Counted from the first letter of the stretch, positions 9,803 through 19,103 are shown. The stretch is 64,000 nt of DNA from Blautia wexlerae DSM 19850 (GCF_025148125.1 NZ_CP102267.1:4350501-4414500), one strand, 5' to 3'. Notes: generated by a model from the letters alone, not told the origin. Translations and numbers: made by a program.

Positions 9803-10110
9803 GGGCAATCGGTTTTATTCTGAAACTGCTGTTGAAGATCGTGGTAGCTCCGGTAATTCTGGTGCTGACCCTGTTTGTATGGATTTGTGTGGGGATCGTC
9901 TATATCTCCGGTCTGGTGCTGGGGCTTATCAGCATGGTGATCGCCCTGCTGGGCGTGGCGGTTCTGCTGACCTGTTCCCTGCAAAACGGCATCATCCTGC
10001 TGGTGATGGCATTTCTTATTAGTCCGTTTGGTCTGCCGCTGGCAGCTATCTGGCTGCTGGGCAAGGTGCAGGACTTGAAATTTCTCATTCAGGATTTGGT
10101 TTATGGATAA
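9799..10110 (+). CDS. Small membrane protein, CD1845-like
   Basis: The protein has 103 residues and is almost wholly hydrophobic. Three or four membrane segments are visible (about 5-27, 29-52, 55-70 and 72-92), with short charged ends. The ATG at 9799 is chosen over the in-frame ATG 18 bases upstream because GGAGGAGG precedes it at normal spacing. Proteins of this kind (CD1845 family) recur in clostridial conjugative elements; the role is unknown. It is coupled to the gene before. Confidence 0.55.
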   Translation: MRAIGFILKLLLKIVVAPVILVLTLFVWICVGIVYISGLVLGLISMVIALLGVAVLLTCSLQNGIILLVMAFLISPFGLPLAAIWLLGKVQDLKFLIQDLVYG

Positions 10111-10129
10111 AATATGCCACTGATGTTAT

Positions 10130-10158
10130 TTTACTTTCCCTAAAAAATAGGATATACT
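10130..10158 (+). promoter_or_regulatory. Promoter of the YhcG nuclease cassette
   Basis: TTTACT (10130-10135) and TATACT (10153-10158) are separated by 17 bases, 58 bases before the ATG. With the terminator at 11,681 this makes the two-gene cassette an independent transcription unit. Confidence 0.6.
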
Positions 10159-10215
10159 ATATAGGAATATATTCTGCCGCCGAGTGCAGATAGTTTTAGA
10201 TAAAGGAGGGCGTGT

Positions 10216-11256
10216 ATGGAAAATCAATTAACGCCAAACAACTCCATGATTTTGGAAATCCGAGAGCTGCTGGAGAATGCCAGAAAAAATGTTGCACAAC
10301 AGGTTAATACGCAGCTTTTGACAACCTACTGGAACATTGGCCGGATTATCGTGGAGTATGAACAGCAAAATCAGATTCGCGCAGATTATGGAAAACAAAC
10401 CTTAAGGGAACTTTCCAAAGAGCTGACACGGGAATTTGGAAAAGGTTTTTCTCGTTCTAATTTGCAAAATATGCGGGCATTTTATCTTGCTTATGAAAAA
10501 TGCCAGACAGTGTCTGGCAAATTGTCCTGGTCTCATTACTGTGAACTTTTGAGTATTACGGATGAGAACAAACGCAGCTTTTACGAGAAAGAATCTATCA
10601 ATTCGGGCTGGTCAGTTCGGGAGCTGAAACGGCAGATTGACAGCTCGCTGTATGAACGGCTGCTACTTTCCAGCGGAGATGTGAATAAAGAAAAGGTCCT
10701 CTCTCTGGCGCAGAAAGGAATTGAAATCAATCAGCCAGCTGACATCATCCGTGATCCCTATGTGTTCGAGTTTTTGGGTGTGCCGGAGAACAAACCCATA
10801 TTGGAAAGCGATTTGGAAAAAGCTCTTGTCGTACAGATTGAAAAGTTTCTTTTGGAACTTGGGCGAGGCTTCATGTTTGTTGGAACCCAGCAGCGCGTGA
10901 CCCTGAACAATACCCACTACTATGTGGACATGGTATTTTACAACAAAATTCTCCGTGCTTATGTACTGATTGAACTGAAAACGAAAAAACTGACACCAGA
11001 GGCTGCCGGTCAGCTCAATATGTACTTAAACTACTATGCGGCAGAAGTCAACGACCCTGACGATAACCCGCCTATCGGTATTATCCTCTGTACGGAAAAA
11101 GACAGCATCGCGGCGGAATATGCCTTGGGCGGTCTGTCCAACAATATCTTCGCATCCCGGTATGTTCTCTATATGCCGGACAAAGAACAGCTGATTGCTC
11201 AGGTAGAGGCTGTCTTGAAAAACTGGCACGAAAAGAAAGATAACTGCCATGACTGA
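10216..11256 (+). CDS. YhcG-type PDDEXK nuclease (DUF1016 family)
   Basis: The protein has 346 residues. The DUF1016 N-terminal helical domain (TTYWNIGRIIVEYEQQNQ, LRELSKELTREFGKGFSRSNLQNMRAFY) is followed by a PDDEXK nuclease fold. The candidate catalytic residues are the Asp in YYVDMVFYN and Glu-x-Lys in LIELKTKKL, near residues 239-257. The family is widely found near restriction and defence genes; its substrate is not established. AAAGGAGGG precedes the ATG. The gene overlaps its partner by eight bases, and the cassette has its own promoter and terminator, so it looks like cargo. A defence or element-exclusion role is inference. Confidence 0.8.
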   Translation: MENQLTPNNSMILEIRELLENARKNVAQQVNTQLLTTYWNIGRIIVEYEQQNQIRADYGKQTLRELSKELTREFGKGFSRSNLQNMRAFYLAYEKCQTVSGKLSWSHYCELLSITDENKRSFYEKESINSGWSVRELKRQIDSSLYERLLLSSGDVNKEKVLSLAQKGIEINQPADIIRDPYVFEFLGVPENKPILESDLEKALVVQIEKFLLELGRGFMFVGTQQRVTLNNTHYYVDMVFYNKILRAYVLIELKTKKLTPEAAGQLNMYLNYYAAEVNDPDDNPPIGIILCTEKDSIAAEYALGGLSNNIFASRYVLYMPDKEQLIAQVEAVLKNWHEKKDNCHD

Positions 11257-11677
11257 AAAAGAACTGATTGGAAAAGTACATTCAGCGGTCTATCATCAAT
11301 GCCAGCGCCGTGGTTATGCGACTCCGGTAGATGTACTGATGGAGGTCGGTGTCCTGCCAAAACAGAAATATGAGGACTGGCGGTTTGGGCGGATTGATTA
11401 TCTGGAACGGGTATGTACTGTCAATCTGCGCAAACTCTCATTCATCATGCACCAGATGCGGGTGTACGCACAGAAAACTGGCTTAAAACCCTCCTTCTGT
11501 TACTACAAGCAGTGGGGTGTAAAAAAGAAAAATGGGCAGGGACACAAGCCGGTGATTCCGCTACGGTTCAGCAAAAGCGGAAATCTGGAAATTGAGAAAT
11601 GGTATGCAACTCATTTTGTGGATACCAAACGGATTGCACTCTTAAAAGCACAGCAGCCTGTTGAAAATTTAGATTAA
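11249..11677 (+). CDS. Unknown protein coupled to the YhcG nuclease
   Basis: The protein has 142 basic residues and no recognised family. The N-terminal third resembles a small helical domain (KELIGKVHSAVYHQCQRRGYATPVDVLMEVG). The centre has a conserved-looking motif, YYKQWGVKKKNGQGHKPVIPLRFSKSG, that suggests nucleic-acid contact. It overlaps the nuclease gene by eight bases, so the two are probably made in fixed ratio, and a terminator follows at once. It could be a specificity, immunity or ICE maintenance protein; the sequence alone does not decide. Confidence 0.55.
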   Translation: MTEKELIGKVHSAVYHQCQRRGYATPVDVLMEVGVLPKQKYEDWRFGRIDYLERVCTVNLRKLSFIMHQMRVYAQKTGLKPSFCYYKQWGVKKKNGQGHKPVIPLRFSKSGNLEIEKWYATHFVDTKRIALLKAQQPVENLD

Positions 11678-11680
11678 CCA

Positions 11681-11712
11681 AAGGACAGCTCACACAGCTG
11701 TCCTTTTCTTTT
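11681..11712 (+). terminator. Intrinsic terminator of the YhcG cassette
   Basis: The arms AAGGACAGCT and AGCTGTCCTT form a perfect hairpin followed by TTCTTTT. It separates the cassette from the relaxase gene. Confidence 0.85.
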
Positions 11713-11730
11713 GGAAAGGAGGCTTCCCCT

Positions 11731-13146
11731 ATGGCAACCACACGCATCATGCCTCTGCATATCGGCAAGGGGCGCACGGAGAGCCGAGCAATCAGCGACA
11801 TTATTGATTATGTGGCAAATCCGCAAAAGACTGACAACGGAAAACTAATTACCGGCTATGGCTGTGACAGCCGGACTGCTGATGCAGAGTTTCTGTTGGC
11901 GAAGCGGCAGTACATCGCCGCCACCGGGCGGGTGCGCGGGGCGGACGATGTGATCGCTTACCATGTGCGCCAATCGTTCAAACCCGGTGAGATTACACCA
12001 GAGGAAGCCAACCGCCTGGGCGTGGAGTTTGCCAAGCGGTTTACCAAGGGCAATCACGCCTTTGTGGTCTGTACTCACATAGACAAATCGCACATTCATA
12101 ATCACATCATCTGGTCGGCGGTCAATGCGGATTGTGACCGGAAGTTCCGTAACTTTTGGGGCAGCACCAGAGCTGTTCGACGTTTAAGTGACACTATTTG
12201 TATCGAGAACGGATTGTCCATTGTGGAGAATCCCAAGCCCCACGGAAAAAGCTACAACAAATGGCTGGGCGATCAGGCCAAGCCCTCCCATCGGGAACAG
12301 CTGCGTGTGATGATTGACCGGGCGCTGGAGCAGAAACCGGCAGACTTTGATGCGCTGCTGAAGCTGCTTTCGGAAATGGGCTGTGAAGTCTCCCGGCGCG
12401 GGAAAGCGATCCGGCTCAAAGCACCCGGCTGGAAGAATGTAGCCCGCATGGATGACAAGCTGGGGACCGGGTACAGTGAAGCGGAAATCCGTGCGGTGCT
12501 GGCCGGAGAAAAACAGCACACGCCCCGTAAAAAATCCGTCGTGCAGCCGGAGCCGCCCAAGGTCAATCTGCTGGTGGACATTCAGGCAAAATTACAGGCT
12601 GGGAAAGGTGCTGGGTATGCGCGCTGGGCCAAGGTTTTTAACCTGAAACAGATGGCACAGACTGTAAATTTTCTCACCGAACATCAGCTGCTGGACTATG
12701 CGGAGCTGGCAGAAAAAGCGGCGGCAGCCACCGCCCACCACAACGAACTGTCGGCGCAGATCAAGGCGGCGGAGAAGCGCATGGCGGAGATTGCCGTACT
12801 GCGTACCCATATCATCAACTATGCCAAGACCCGCGAGACCTATGTGGTCTACCGGAAGGCCGGTTACTCCAGAAAATTCCGCGAGGGACATGAGCAGGAA
12901 ATCCTGCTCCATCAGGCGGCAAAAAATGCCTTTGACGAGATGGGCGTGAAGAAGCTGCCCAAGGTCAAAGACCTGCAAGCCGAGTATGCCAAGCTGCTGG
13001 AAGAAAAGAAGAAAACCTATGCCGAGTACCGACGTTCCCGTGAGGAAATGCGGGAACTTCTGACCGCCAAGGCCAATGTGGACCGGCTGCTGAAAATGGA
13101 CGAGGAACAGAAAAAAGAACAGGAAAAAGACCACGGCCAGCGGTGA
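11731..13146 (+). CDS. MOBP-type relaxase of ICE-A
   Basis: The protein has 471 residues. The relaxase domain fills the first 200: the candidate catalytic Tyr lies in ISDIIDYVANP near residue 31, and the metal-binding three-histidine motif is HIDKSHIHNHIIW near 112-124. The C-terminal half is helical and charged, probably coiled coil (AEKAAAATAHHNELSAQIKAAEKRM). Relaxases nick oriT and stay linked to the 5' end during transfer. AAAGGAGG precedes the ATG at normal spacing. Partner MobC lies upstream at 8999. Confidence 0.85.
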   Translation: MATTRIMPLHIGKGRTESRAISDIIDYVANPQKTDNGKLITGYGCDSRTADAEFLLAKRQYIAATGRVRGADDVIAYHVRQSFKPGEITPEEANRLGVEFAKRFTKGNHAFVVCTHIDKSHIHNHIIWSAVNADCDRKFRNFWGSTRAVRRLSDTICIENGLSIVENPKPHGKSYNKWLGDQAKPSHREQLRVMIDRALEQKPADFDALLKLLSEMGCEVSRRGKAIRLKAPGWKNVARMDDKLGTGYSEAEIRAVLAGEKQHTPRKKSVVQPEPPKVNLLVDIQAKLQAGKGAGYARWAKVFNLKQMAQTVNFLTEHQLLDYAELAEKAAAATAHHNELSAQIKAAEKRMAEIAVLRTHIINYAKTRETYVVYRKAGYSRKFREGHEQEILLHQAAKNAFDEMGVKKLPKVKDLQAEYAKLLEEKKKTYAEYRRSREEMRELLTAKANVDRLLKMDEEQKKEQEKDHGQR

Positions 13147-13332
13147 GCCGGTCATGGTCCAAAGCGTTCGCAGAACGCGCAGCCGCAGAATGAAATTCTG
13201 CGTTCAAAGGGGTTTGGGGGCGCTGCCCTCAACAAGCAAAGCGGAGGGGAAAATCACGGCAGGATTTTTCCCTCTGCGGGCCGAGTGTATTAACACCGGC
13301 ATTGCTTGCTACTTTCTTGCTGATACAAAAAC
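13147..13332. other. Non-coding region with palindromes after the relaxase
   Basis: There is no supported gene here. Two short inverted repeats are visible: GCGTTC/GAACGC (13164-13178) and GCAGAA/TTCTGC (13185-13201), followed by a G-rich tract. An oriT or terminator role is possible but I see no nic-site match. Confidence 0.35.
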
Positions 13333-13367
13333 AGCCAGCGAGGAAACTACGAATTTCACTCGCTGGC
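13333..13367 (-). terminator. Terminator hairpin after the XRE gene
   Basis: GCCAGCGAG and CTCGCTGGC form a perfect stem abutting the XRE stop codon. On the minus strand it is followed by TGTTTTTG. Confidence 0.7.
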
Positions 13368-13724
13368 CTATTCTTTTTCAAGTTTCTTGGAAATTTCCTT
13401 TAGTTCCTCCGCAAATCCACGAGTATGGCTCAATAAGGTTTCCCGCATCTCTGGCGGACAGTTTAGATATAGTAGCTTCATCTCATTTTGCCCAGCTTCA
13501 TCTGGTGTCAGCTCCGGCCTGATAAGCGAGTCGAGAGAAAAGTGCAAAACCTTCGCTAATGTTTTCATAATCAGGTAGGAGGGATTTCTTCTGCCTTTCT
13601 CAATATCGGCAATCTCTTTGATGGAAATATGCGATTCATCTGCCAGTTGCTGCTGCGTGAAATTTTTTTCTTTTCGTGCAGCTCGAAGCACATTCCCCAA
13701 TATGGTTAAATCATCAATCGGCAT
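13368..13724 (-). CDS. XRE-family transcriptional regulator
   Basis: The protein has 118 residues. A helix-turn-helix spans about 8-62 (LRAARKEKNFTQQQLADESHISIKEIADIEKGRRNPS). The C-terminal half is helical and may carry the dimer or ligand interface. GAGGTGAAC precedes the ATG. It is divergent from the HTH/response-regulator operon, and the shared 169-base region makes it a candidate repressor of that operon or of transfer genes. Confidence 0.8.
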   Translation of the reverse strand: MPIDDLTILGNVLRAARKEKNFTQQQLADESHISIKEIADIEKGRRNPSYLIMKTLAKVLHFSLDSLIRPELTPDEAGQNEMKLLYLNCPPEMRETLLSHTRGFAEELKEISKKLEKE

Positions 13725-13839
13725 TATCGTTCACCTCAATAATATTGTATCGTTCTGGCTTCATTAAAGGAATAACCTTATATTGCTGGTAAATAGGTAG
13801 TATTATACTGATTTTCTTTTTAACAACATAGTTACAGGC

Positions 13840-13868
13840 TTGTATTCTTCGAGCAATGGAAATATAAT
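13840..13868 (+). promoter_or_regulatory. Promoter of the HTH-response regulator-kinase operon
   Basis: TTGTAT (13840-13845) and TATAAT (13863-13868) have a 17-base spacer, 25 bases upstream of the small HTH gene. Confidence 0.7.
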
Positions 13869-13893
13869 AGAATAGATTGCAGGAGGTGCGGAG

Positions 13894-14082
13894 ATGGACT
13901 ATATGACCCTAAAAGAAGCAAGTGAAAAATGGGGAGTTTCAATTCGACAGATAAACTATTATTGCGCCGGTGGCCGTATTCCCGGCGCTGTGAAGATGGC
14001 TACAATCTGGCTGATCCCGAAAGACGCAAAAAAGCCTATGGATATGAGAACAAAGCAAGGAAAGGAATTAAAACATGAATAG
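13894..14082 (+). CDS. Small helix-turn-helix protein
   Basis: The protein has 62 residues, nearly all one MerR/excisionase-like winged helix (MTLKEASEKWGVSIRQINYYCAGGRIPGA, ending in a basic tail). GCAGGAGG precedes the ATG. It overlaps the response-regulator gene by eight bases and is the first gene of the operon. The size and fold fit an excisionase-like or transcription accessory factor; no direct evidence favours one. Confidence 0.65.
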   Translation: MDYMTLKEASEKWGVSIRQINYYCAGGRIPGAVKMATIWLIPKDAKKPMDMRTKQGKELKHE

Positions 14083-14773
14083 AATATTGCTATTAGAGGA
14101 TGATGTAAGTCTGGTAGATGGTTTAGTCTACTCTTTGAAAAAGAATGAATTTGATGTTGAAGTTGCCCGTACAGTATGTGAAGCAAAACAATACTTATCC
14201 GAACTCGACCGATACGATTTATTGATTTTGGATGTTACTCTGCCAGATGGAACAGGATTTGACGTATGCGAAAGAGTAAGAAAAGAAAATCAGCAGATAC
14301 CGATAATATTTCTGACTGCATCGGATGAAGAAGTCAGCATAATTCGTGGATTAGATAGCGGTGGGGACGATTATATCACCAAGCCTTTCAAGCTGGGGGA
14401 ATTGTGTTCCCGTATCCGGGCGCTGCTGCGTCGGGCCGGAGTTTCCAAAAGTGAAAAAAACACTTCTATGGAATGTGGCGACATTACCATTGATCTGTTG
14501 GGTAGTCGTGCAACCTTAAAGGGAAAAGCATTGGATTTGACAAGCGCCGAATATCGTTTGCTTTGTCTGCTGGTAAGAAACGCAAATCGTGTTGTGACAA
14601 GGGACATCATTCTAAATGAGCTGTGGGATGATACAGGAAATTTTGTTGATGATAACACCCTGTCTGTCTATGTACGGCGGCTTCGTGAAAAAGTGGAAAC
14701 CGATCCGTCCCATCCAGAACACCTTATAACCATCCGGGGGTTTGGCTACCAATGGAAAGAGGTGTCTATATGA
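14075..14773 (+). CDS. OmpR-family response regulator
   Basis: The protein has 232 residues. The receiver domain is residues 1-118, with the acidic pair EDD at 8-10, phosphate-accepting Asp in LLILDVTLPDGTGF at about 52, and the conserved Lys in YITKPFK. The C-terminal winged helix runs from about 135 (LTSAEYRLLCLLVRNANRVVTRDIIL) to RGFGYQWK. It overlaps the kinase gene by ATGA. Its likely DNA sites are the 40-bp motifs at 15,985 and 19,166. The base composition looks more AT-rich than the transfer genes around it, as for an acquired regulatory cassette. Confidence 0.85.
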   Translation: MNRILLLEDDVSLVDGLVYSLKKNEFDVEVARTVCEAKQYLSELDRYDLLILDVTLPDGTGFDVCERVRKENQQIPIIFLTASDEEVSIIRGLDSGGDDYITKPFKLGELCSRIRALLRRAGVSKSEKNTSMECGDITIDLLGSRATLKGKALDLTSAEYRLLCLLVRNANRVVTRDIILNELWDDTGNFVDDNTLSVYVRRLREKVETDPSHPEHLITIRGFGYQWKEVSI

Positions 14774-15999
14774 GCTTGTACCAAGATAGACAGATTAAAG
14801 GGTTCCTGCTGTTTTTGACTTTGTTTGCTCTGCTGTTTGTAGGTACAGCAACCGTTTTGACTATTTATCAGGTGAACGATGCGGAAGTCCTGTGGCTCAA
14901 ACACGATGAAGCAGTTTCATCCTCACTTTTGAAACAGGGTGTTCCGAAAGAAGTGATTGCAGTTGCCTTTACGAACACAGACATCAGTGAAGATGGTAGG
15001 TCATTATTAGCGGCTGCGGGTTTGGGAAAACAGACAGAAATCGGTATGCGGCCTTTTCTCAATCAATTTCAACTCTCTACTTTTTGCTCCATGCTATGTG
15101 CGGCGGCATTTTTACTCCTTGTGCTTGCCATAGGCGTATTCATTTTTTTCTGGAAACGGAAGCGATTGTACCAGCAGGCGGACAAAGTATTGATGCATTA
15201 CATCAATGGGGACTACTCCTGTCATTTACCGCAGAATTATGAGGGAGGCATCTTCCAAATATTTTCCTCGGTGGAGCAGCTTGCAACCATGCTCCAATCC
15301 AAAAATGAAACAGAGCATCAAGCAAAAGAGTTTTTGAAAGATACCATATCGGATATATCCCACCAGCTCAAAACGCCGCTGGCTGCCCTCGCCATGTATC
15401 AGGAGATTATCGAGAGTGAGCCGGAAAATGCGGAAACGGTAAAGCAGTTTGCGGCGAAGATGGGAGTTTCCCTGAAACGCATGGAGCAGCTAATCTTATC
15501 CATGCTGAAAATAACCCGGCTGGATACGGGAAATATCGTTTTTGAGAAAAAAAGCTGTCGTGTGTCCGAGCTGATTGCTCATTCGATCAATGAATTAACC
15601 ACAAGGGCTAAAAGCGAAAACAAACAGATTCAGATAGATGGCGACGGTGAACAGCAGCTTATTTGTGATATGGATTGGACAGGTGAAGCGATTGGAAACA
15701 TCGTAAAAAATGCGCTGGATCACACACAAGCTGGCGGAATTGTCCGTATTACATGGGATCGCACGCCTGCCATGTTTCGGATTTTTATTTCTGATAATGG
15801 TAACGGCATAGCCCCGGAAGATATTCACCATATCTTCAAACGCTTTTATCGCAGCAAACATTCCCTTGATACACAAGGGATCGGGCTGGGGCTTCCCCTT
15901 GCCAAGTCCATTATTGAGGGTCAAAGCGGTGTTATCTCCGTACAAAGCGAAGTCGGAAAAGGTACGCTGTTTACACTATCTTTCCTTACGGAACTGTAA
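14770..15999 (+). CDS. Sensor histidine kinase
   Basis: The protein has 409 residues. Membrane segments lie near 10-30 and 98-122 and frame a short extracytoplasmic sensor region of about 65 residues. The catalytic core has the H-box DISHQLKTPLAAL, N-box GEAIGNIVKNALDH, G1 DNGNGIAPED and G2 GIGLGLPLAKSI. The start at 14,770 overlaps the regulator stop; an in-frame start 18 bases earlier is less likely. The first promoter motif for the ABC exporter overlaps its last codons. The signal is unknown; the exporter next door suggests an antimicrobial peptide or envelope stress. Confidence 0.85.
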   Translation: MSLYQDRQIKGFLLFLTLFALLFVGTATVLTIYQVNDAEVLWLKHDEAVSSSLLKQGVPKEVIAVAFTNTDISEDGRSLLAAAGLGKQTEIGMRPFLNQFQLSTFCSMLCAAAFLLLVLAIGVFIFFWKRKRLYQQADKVLMHYINGDYSCHLPQNYEGGIFQIFSSVEQLATMLQSKNETEHQAKEFLKDTISDISHQLKTPLAALAMYQEIIESEPENAETVKQFAAKMGVSLKRMEQLILSMLKITRLDTGNIVFEKKSCRVSELIAHSINELTTRAKSENKQIQIDGDGEQQLICDMDWTGEAIGNIVKNALDHTQAGGIVRITWDRTPAMFRIFISDNGNGIAPEDIHHIFKRFYRSKHSLDTQGIGLGLPLAKSIIEGQSGVISVQSEVGKGTLFTLSFLTEL

Positions 16000-16038
16000 G
16001 GTCAAATTCACCTGCTTGTAAGCTGTTTTTGCTATCCT
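15985..16038 (+). promoter_or_regulatory. Response-regulator promoter P1 for the ABC exporter
   Basis: CTTAC (15985), GTAAG (15996) and GTAAGCT (16018) are spaced 11 and 22 bases apart, with AATTCACCT between (16005-16013). Eight bases after the last half-site is TATCCT (16033-16038), preceded by TG (extended -10). The layout recurs exactly at 19,166. It begins inside the kinase gene. Helical-turn spacing is typical of OmpR-family sites; binding is inferred. Confidence 0.7.
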
Positions 16039-16063
16039 TTTGGGAAAGGAGGTACTGATAACT

Positions 16064-16759
16064 ATGGAAATATTGAAAGTACAGGGTTTATGCAAAACCT
16101 ATGGCAAGGGTGAAGCGAAAGTTGAAGCATTGAAAAAGGTTTCCTTTTCGCTGAATAAGGGTGAGTTTGCTGCCGTTGTGGGAGAATCCGGCTCTGGTAA
16201 AAGCACACTGCTAAACTGTATCGGTGCTTTGGATACCCCTACTTCCGGCCAAATTTTGGTAGATGGACAAGACCTGTTTTCCATGAAAGAGGAACAGCGC
16301 ACGATTTTCCGCCGTCGTAATATCGGCTTTATCTTCCAATCCTTTCAGTTGGTTTCCGAGCTGAATGTGGAGCAGAATATCATGTTTCCGCTTCTCTTGG
16401 ACTATCGCAAGCCAGACCCGGCAGCGGTAGAAGAAATTTTGGAACTCTTGGGCCTTGCCGAACGTCGGCACCACCTGCCGAGCCAACTATCCGGCGGCCA
16501 GCAGCAGCGTGTCGCCATTGGCCGGGCGTTAATCACAAAGCCCAAACTGATTCTGGCGGATGAACCTACTGGAAATCTGGACAGCCAGAACAGTCAGGAT
16601 GTTATTGCCCTGCTCACACAGGCATCCCGCCGCTATCAGCAAACAATCCTGATGATTACCCACAACAAAAATTTGACAGCATCCGTTGATCGGGTATTCC
16701 GGGTATCGGATGGTGTCCTCACGGATTTGGGAGGGAAAACAGATGAAGCGTTATCTTGA
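16064..16759 (+). CDS. ABC transporter ATP-binding protein, MacB/LolD type
   Basis: The protein has 231 residues. The nucleotide-binding domain is complete: Walker [11 protein letters not shown]-loop IFQSFQLV, signature [14 protein letters not shown], Walker [14 protein letters not shown] and switch His in MITHN. The ATG at 16,064 is preferred over the in-frame ATG 24 bases earlier because AAAGGAGG precedes it. It overlaps the permease gene by 17 bases. With an FtsX-type permease it forms an efflux or peptide-detoxification module of the kind controlled by adjacent two-component systems. Confidence 0.88.
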   Translation: MEILKVQGLCKTYGKGEAKVEALKKVSFSLNKGEFAAVVGESGSGKSTLLNCIGALDTPTSGQILVDGQDLFSMKEEQRTIFRRRNIGFIFQSFQLVSELNVEQNIMFPLLLDYRKPDPAAVEEILELLGLAERRHHLPSQLSGGQQQRVAIGRALITKPKLILADEPTGNLDSQNSQDVIALLTQASRRYQQTILMITHNKNLTASVDRVFRVSDGVLTDLGGKTDEALS

Positions 16760-19103
16760 CCTTGTTCCCATATCCGCAAAAATTCACAGGAAACAAAGCC
16801 GGATGTCCATTTTCTGTATCGTGCTGGCGGTATTTCTGGTTACAACGATTTTCGGCATGGCAGATATGTTTATCCGCAGCCAGATTTTGCAGGCTCAGAT
16901 GGATGGCGGGAACTTTCATGTCGGTCTGCGGTATGTTACCGATGAGGACTGCTCTCTGATTGCCAAACGTCCCGCTGTCAAAGCCGCCGCCCGTTATGGC
17001 GTTCTCAACTATCGTGGAGAGGACGGCTATACTCTATCCGGGAAAACAGCTATTATTATGGGCTGCGATGCGCCGTGGTTTTCGGATATGATGGTTGATG
17101 GTATTGCGGAAGGAAATTTCCCTCAGACAGAATCTGAAGCCATGCTGACGCAAAGTGCAAAAGACCGTCTGGGATTTCAAATCGGTGATACCGTTGTCAT
17201 AGATGGACCTGACGGTGAGAAACTGACCTATATTATTTCTGGATTCTGTAAAGACGCCATGAAAACTACCAGTGAGGATTCCATAGGAGTTTCCATCACC
17301 ACGGACGCATTCCGTTCGATTTATCCCGCTGTCAAGCATGAAACTCTGGAGGATTACGACAGCGTTTGCTATGTTCAGTTTGAAAACCCCTGGAATGCCC
17401 GCCGGGAGATTCAACAGCTGAAAGCGGACCTCGGGCTGTCCGATGAACAGGTCTATGAAAATGTCAAGCTCATGGGCATGTATGGTCAGAGCGACAGCTC
17501 CAAGATGATGCAGATCTACGTAGTGGCCGCCATCCTGTTTGTACTGGTGCTGGCTGCGGGCGTCATGATGATTGCCAGCAGCTTGAACAGCAATGTGGCC
17601 CAGCGCACAGAGTTTTTTGGCTTGATGCGGTGTATCGGAGCCACTCCCAAACAGGTGATTCGATTGGTTCGCAAGGAAGCCCTCCTCTGGTGCCGGTTTG
17701 CAATCCCGGCAGGGATTGGAGCAGGCGTCGTGGTGATCTGGATTCTCTGCGCTGTGTTACGGATTCTCAGTCCAGAATATTTTGCACAGATGCCGGCTTT
17801 GGGGCTGAGTATCCCCAGTATCCTGGCGGGAATCCTGGTGGGGCTTCTGACCGTTTTGCTGGCGGCCCGTTCTCCCGCCAAAAAAGCGGCCAGAGTATCG
17901 CCCCTGGCGGCAGTTTCTGGCAATGCGAATGGGCAGCAACCTGCAAAAAGAGCGGCCAACACCCGCCTTTTCAAGGTGGAAACGGCATTGGGCGTCCATC
18001 ATGCCACGGCAAGCAGGAAAAATCTGATTTTGATGGCGGGTTCTTTTGCGCTCAGCATCATCCTGTTTCTCTCTTTTTCTGTGACTGTGGATTTTATGAA
18101 GCATTCTCTGACGCCTCTGCGTCCCTGGACAGCGGATCTGTCCATTATCAGTCCGGATCATTCCCTGTCTGTGGACAGCGGGATTCTGGGAAAATTAAAG
18201 GAGAATCCCGCCGTAAAAGCTGCCTATGGGCGGATGTTTGCCTATGACCTGCCCATGGAGGGCGCGATCGAACCCCAAAAAGCCGACCTGCTTACCTACG
18301 AGGAGAACCAGTTTGGGTGGGCGAAGGAATACCTGTTGGAAGGATCTTTAGACACTGTCGCAAGCCAACCTGGAACGGCCCTGATTGTCTATGAACCGGA
18401 AACTACGATCCAAGTTGGTGATACCGTCACCTTGGACATTGGCGGGAAGAATCAGCAGCTCCAGATAGCCGGAATGCTTTCCACCGCCCCCTTTGGCAAC
18501 GCCAACGATACGGCTCTGCTCATCTGTTCCGAGGACACTTTCCGGCAGCTCAGCGGGACATCGAACTACACGATCGTTGACATCCAGCTGACAAACAAAG
18601 CTACAGACGAGGATGTCAACGCCATCCAGCAGATAGCAGGGACTTCGTACACTTTCTCCGATGAACGGATGAGCAACAGCAGTGTCAGGGGCACTTATTA
18701 TTGTTTTTGCCTGTTCATTTATGGATTCCTAGTATTGATTGCCCTGATTACTGTGTTCAATATTATTAACAGCATCACCATGAGCGTTGCGGCAAGAACC
18801 AGGCAGTACGGCGTATTCCGGGCGATTGGACTCAGTACCCGCCAACTCAAAAAAATGATTATCGCTGAGGCCTGTGTTTACACGATTACTGGCAGTATCA
18901 TCGGCACTGTACTGGGCCTGATCTGTAATCAAAAACTCTTTGAAATGTTGATTACATCCTTTTGGGGAGATGCCTGGGGAATTCCATGGATGGAATTGAC
19001 GATTATCCTTTTCATCATGATTTTAGCGGTGATATTTGCGGTGCGTGGGCCAGTGCGGAAAATCCACAAGATGTCCATTGTTGACACGATCAGCGCACAA
19101 TAA
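16743..19103 (+). CDS. FtsX-family ABC permease
   Basis: The protein has 786 residues and a duplicated FtsX architecture: an N-terminal membrane helix (about 22-42), an extracytoplasmic domain, three helices (about 240-265, 295-330 and 345-370), a second leader helix near 425-445, a second extracytoplasmic domain, and three C-terminal helices. The ATG at 16,743 follows GGGAGGG. The substrate is unknown. This is larger than the roughly 650-residue BceB type, so I do not name it as a bacitracin exporter. Terminator at 19,125. Confidence 0.85.
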   Translation: MKRYLDLVPISAKIHRKQSRMSIFCIVLAVFLVTTIFGMADMFIRSQILQAQMDGGNFHVGLRYVTDEDCSLIAKRPAVKAAARYGVLNYRGEDGYTLSGKTAIIMGCDAPWFSDMMVDGIAEGNFPQTESEAMLTQSAKDRLGFQIGDTVVIDGPDGEKLTYIISGFCKDAMKTTSEDSIGVSITTDAFRSIYPAVKHETLEDYDSVCYVQFENPWNARREIQQLKADLGLSDEQVYENVKLMGMYGQSDSSKMMQIYVVAAILFVLVLAAGVMMIASSLNSNVAQRTEFFGLMRCIGATPKQVIRLVRKEALLWCRFAIPAGIGAGVVVIWILCAVLRILSPEYFAQMPALGLSIPSILAGILVGLLTVLLAARSPAKKAARVSPLAAVSGNANGQQPAKRAANTRLFKVETALGVHHATASRKNLILMAGSFALSIILFLSFSVTVDFMKHSLTPLRPWTADLSIISPDHSLSVDSGILGKLKENPAVKAAYGRMFAYDLPMEGAIEPQKADLLTYEENQFGWAKEYLLEGSLDTVASQPGTALIVYEPETTIQVGDTVTLDIGGKNQQLQIAGMLSTAPFGNANDTALLICSEDTFRQLSGTSNYTIVDIQLTNKATDEDVNAIQQIAGTSYTFSDERMSNSSVRGTYYCFCLFIYGFLVLIALITVFNIINSITMSVAARTRQYGVFRAIGLSTRQLKKMIIAEACVYTITGSIIGTVLGLICNQKLFEMLITSFWGDAWGIPWMELTIILFIMILAVIFAVRGPVRKIHKMSIVDTISAQ

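Noticed and set aside
13154..13522. 122-codon plus-strand ORF after the relaxase
   Set aside because: It crosses palindromes and the terminator hairpin and runs antisense to the XRE gene; no ribosome site or family is visible.
14770..19103. Naming the exporter BceAB or a bacitracin resistance system
   Set aside because: The permease has a duplicated FtsX layout of 786 residues rather than the BceB layout, and the substrate cannot be read from sequence.
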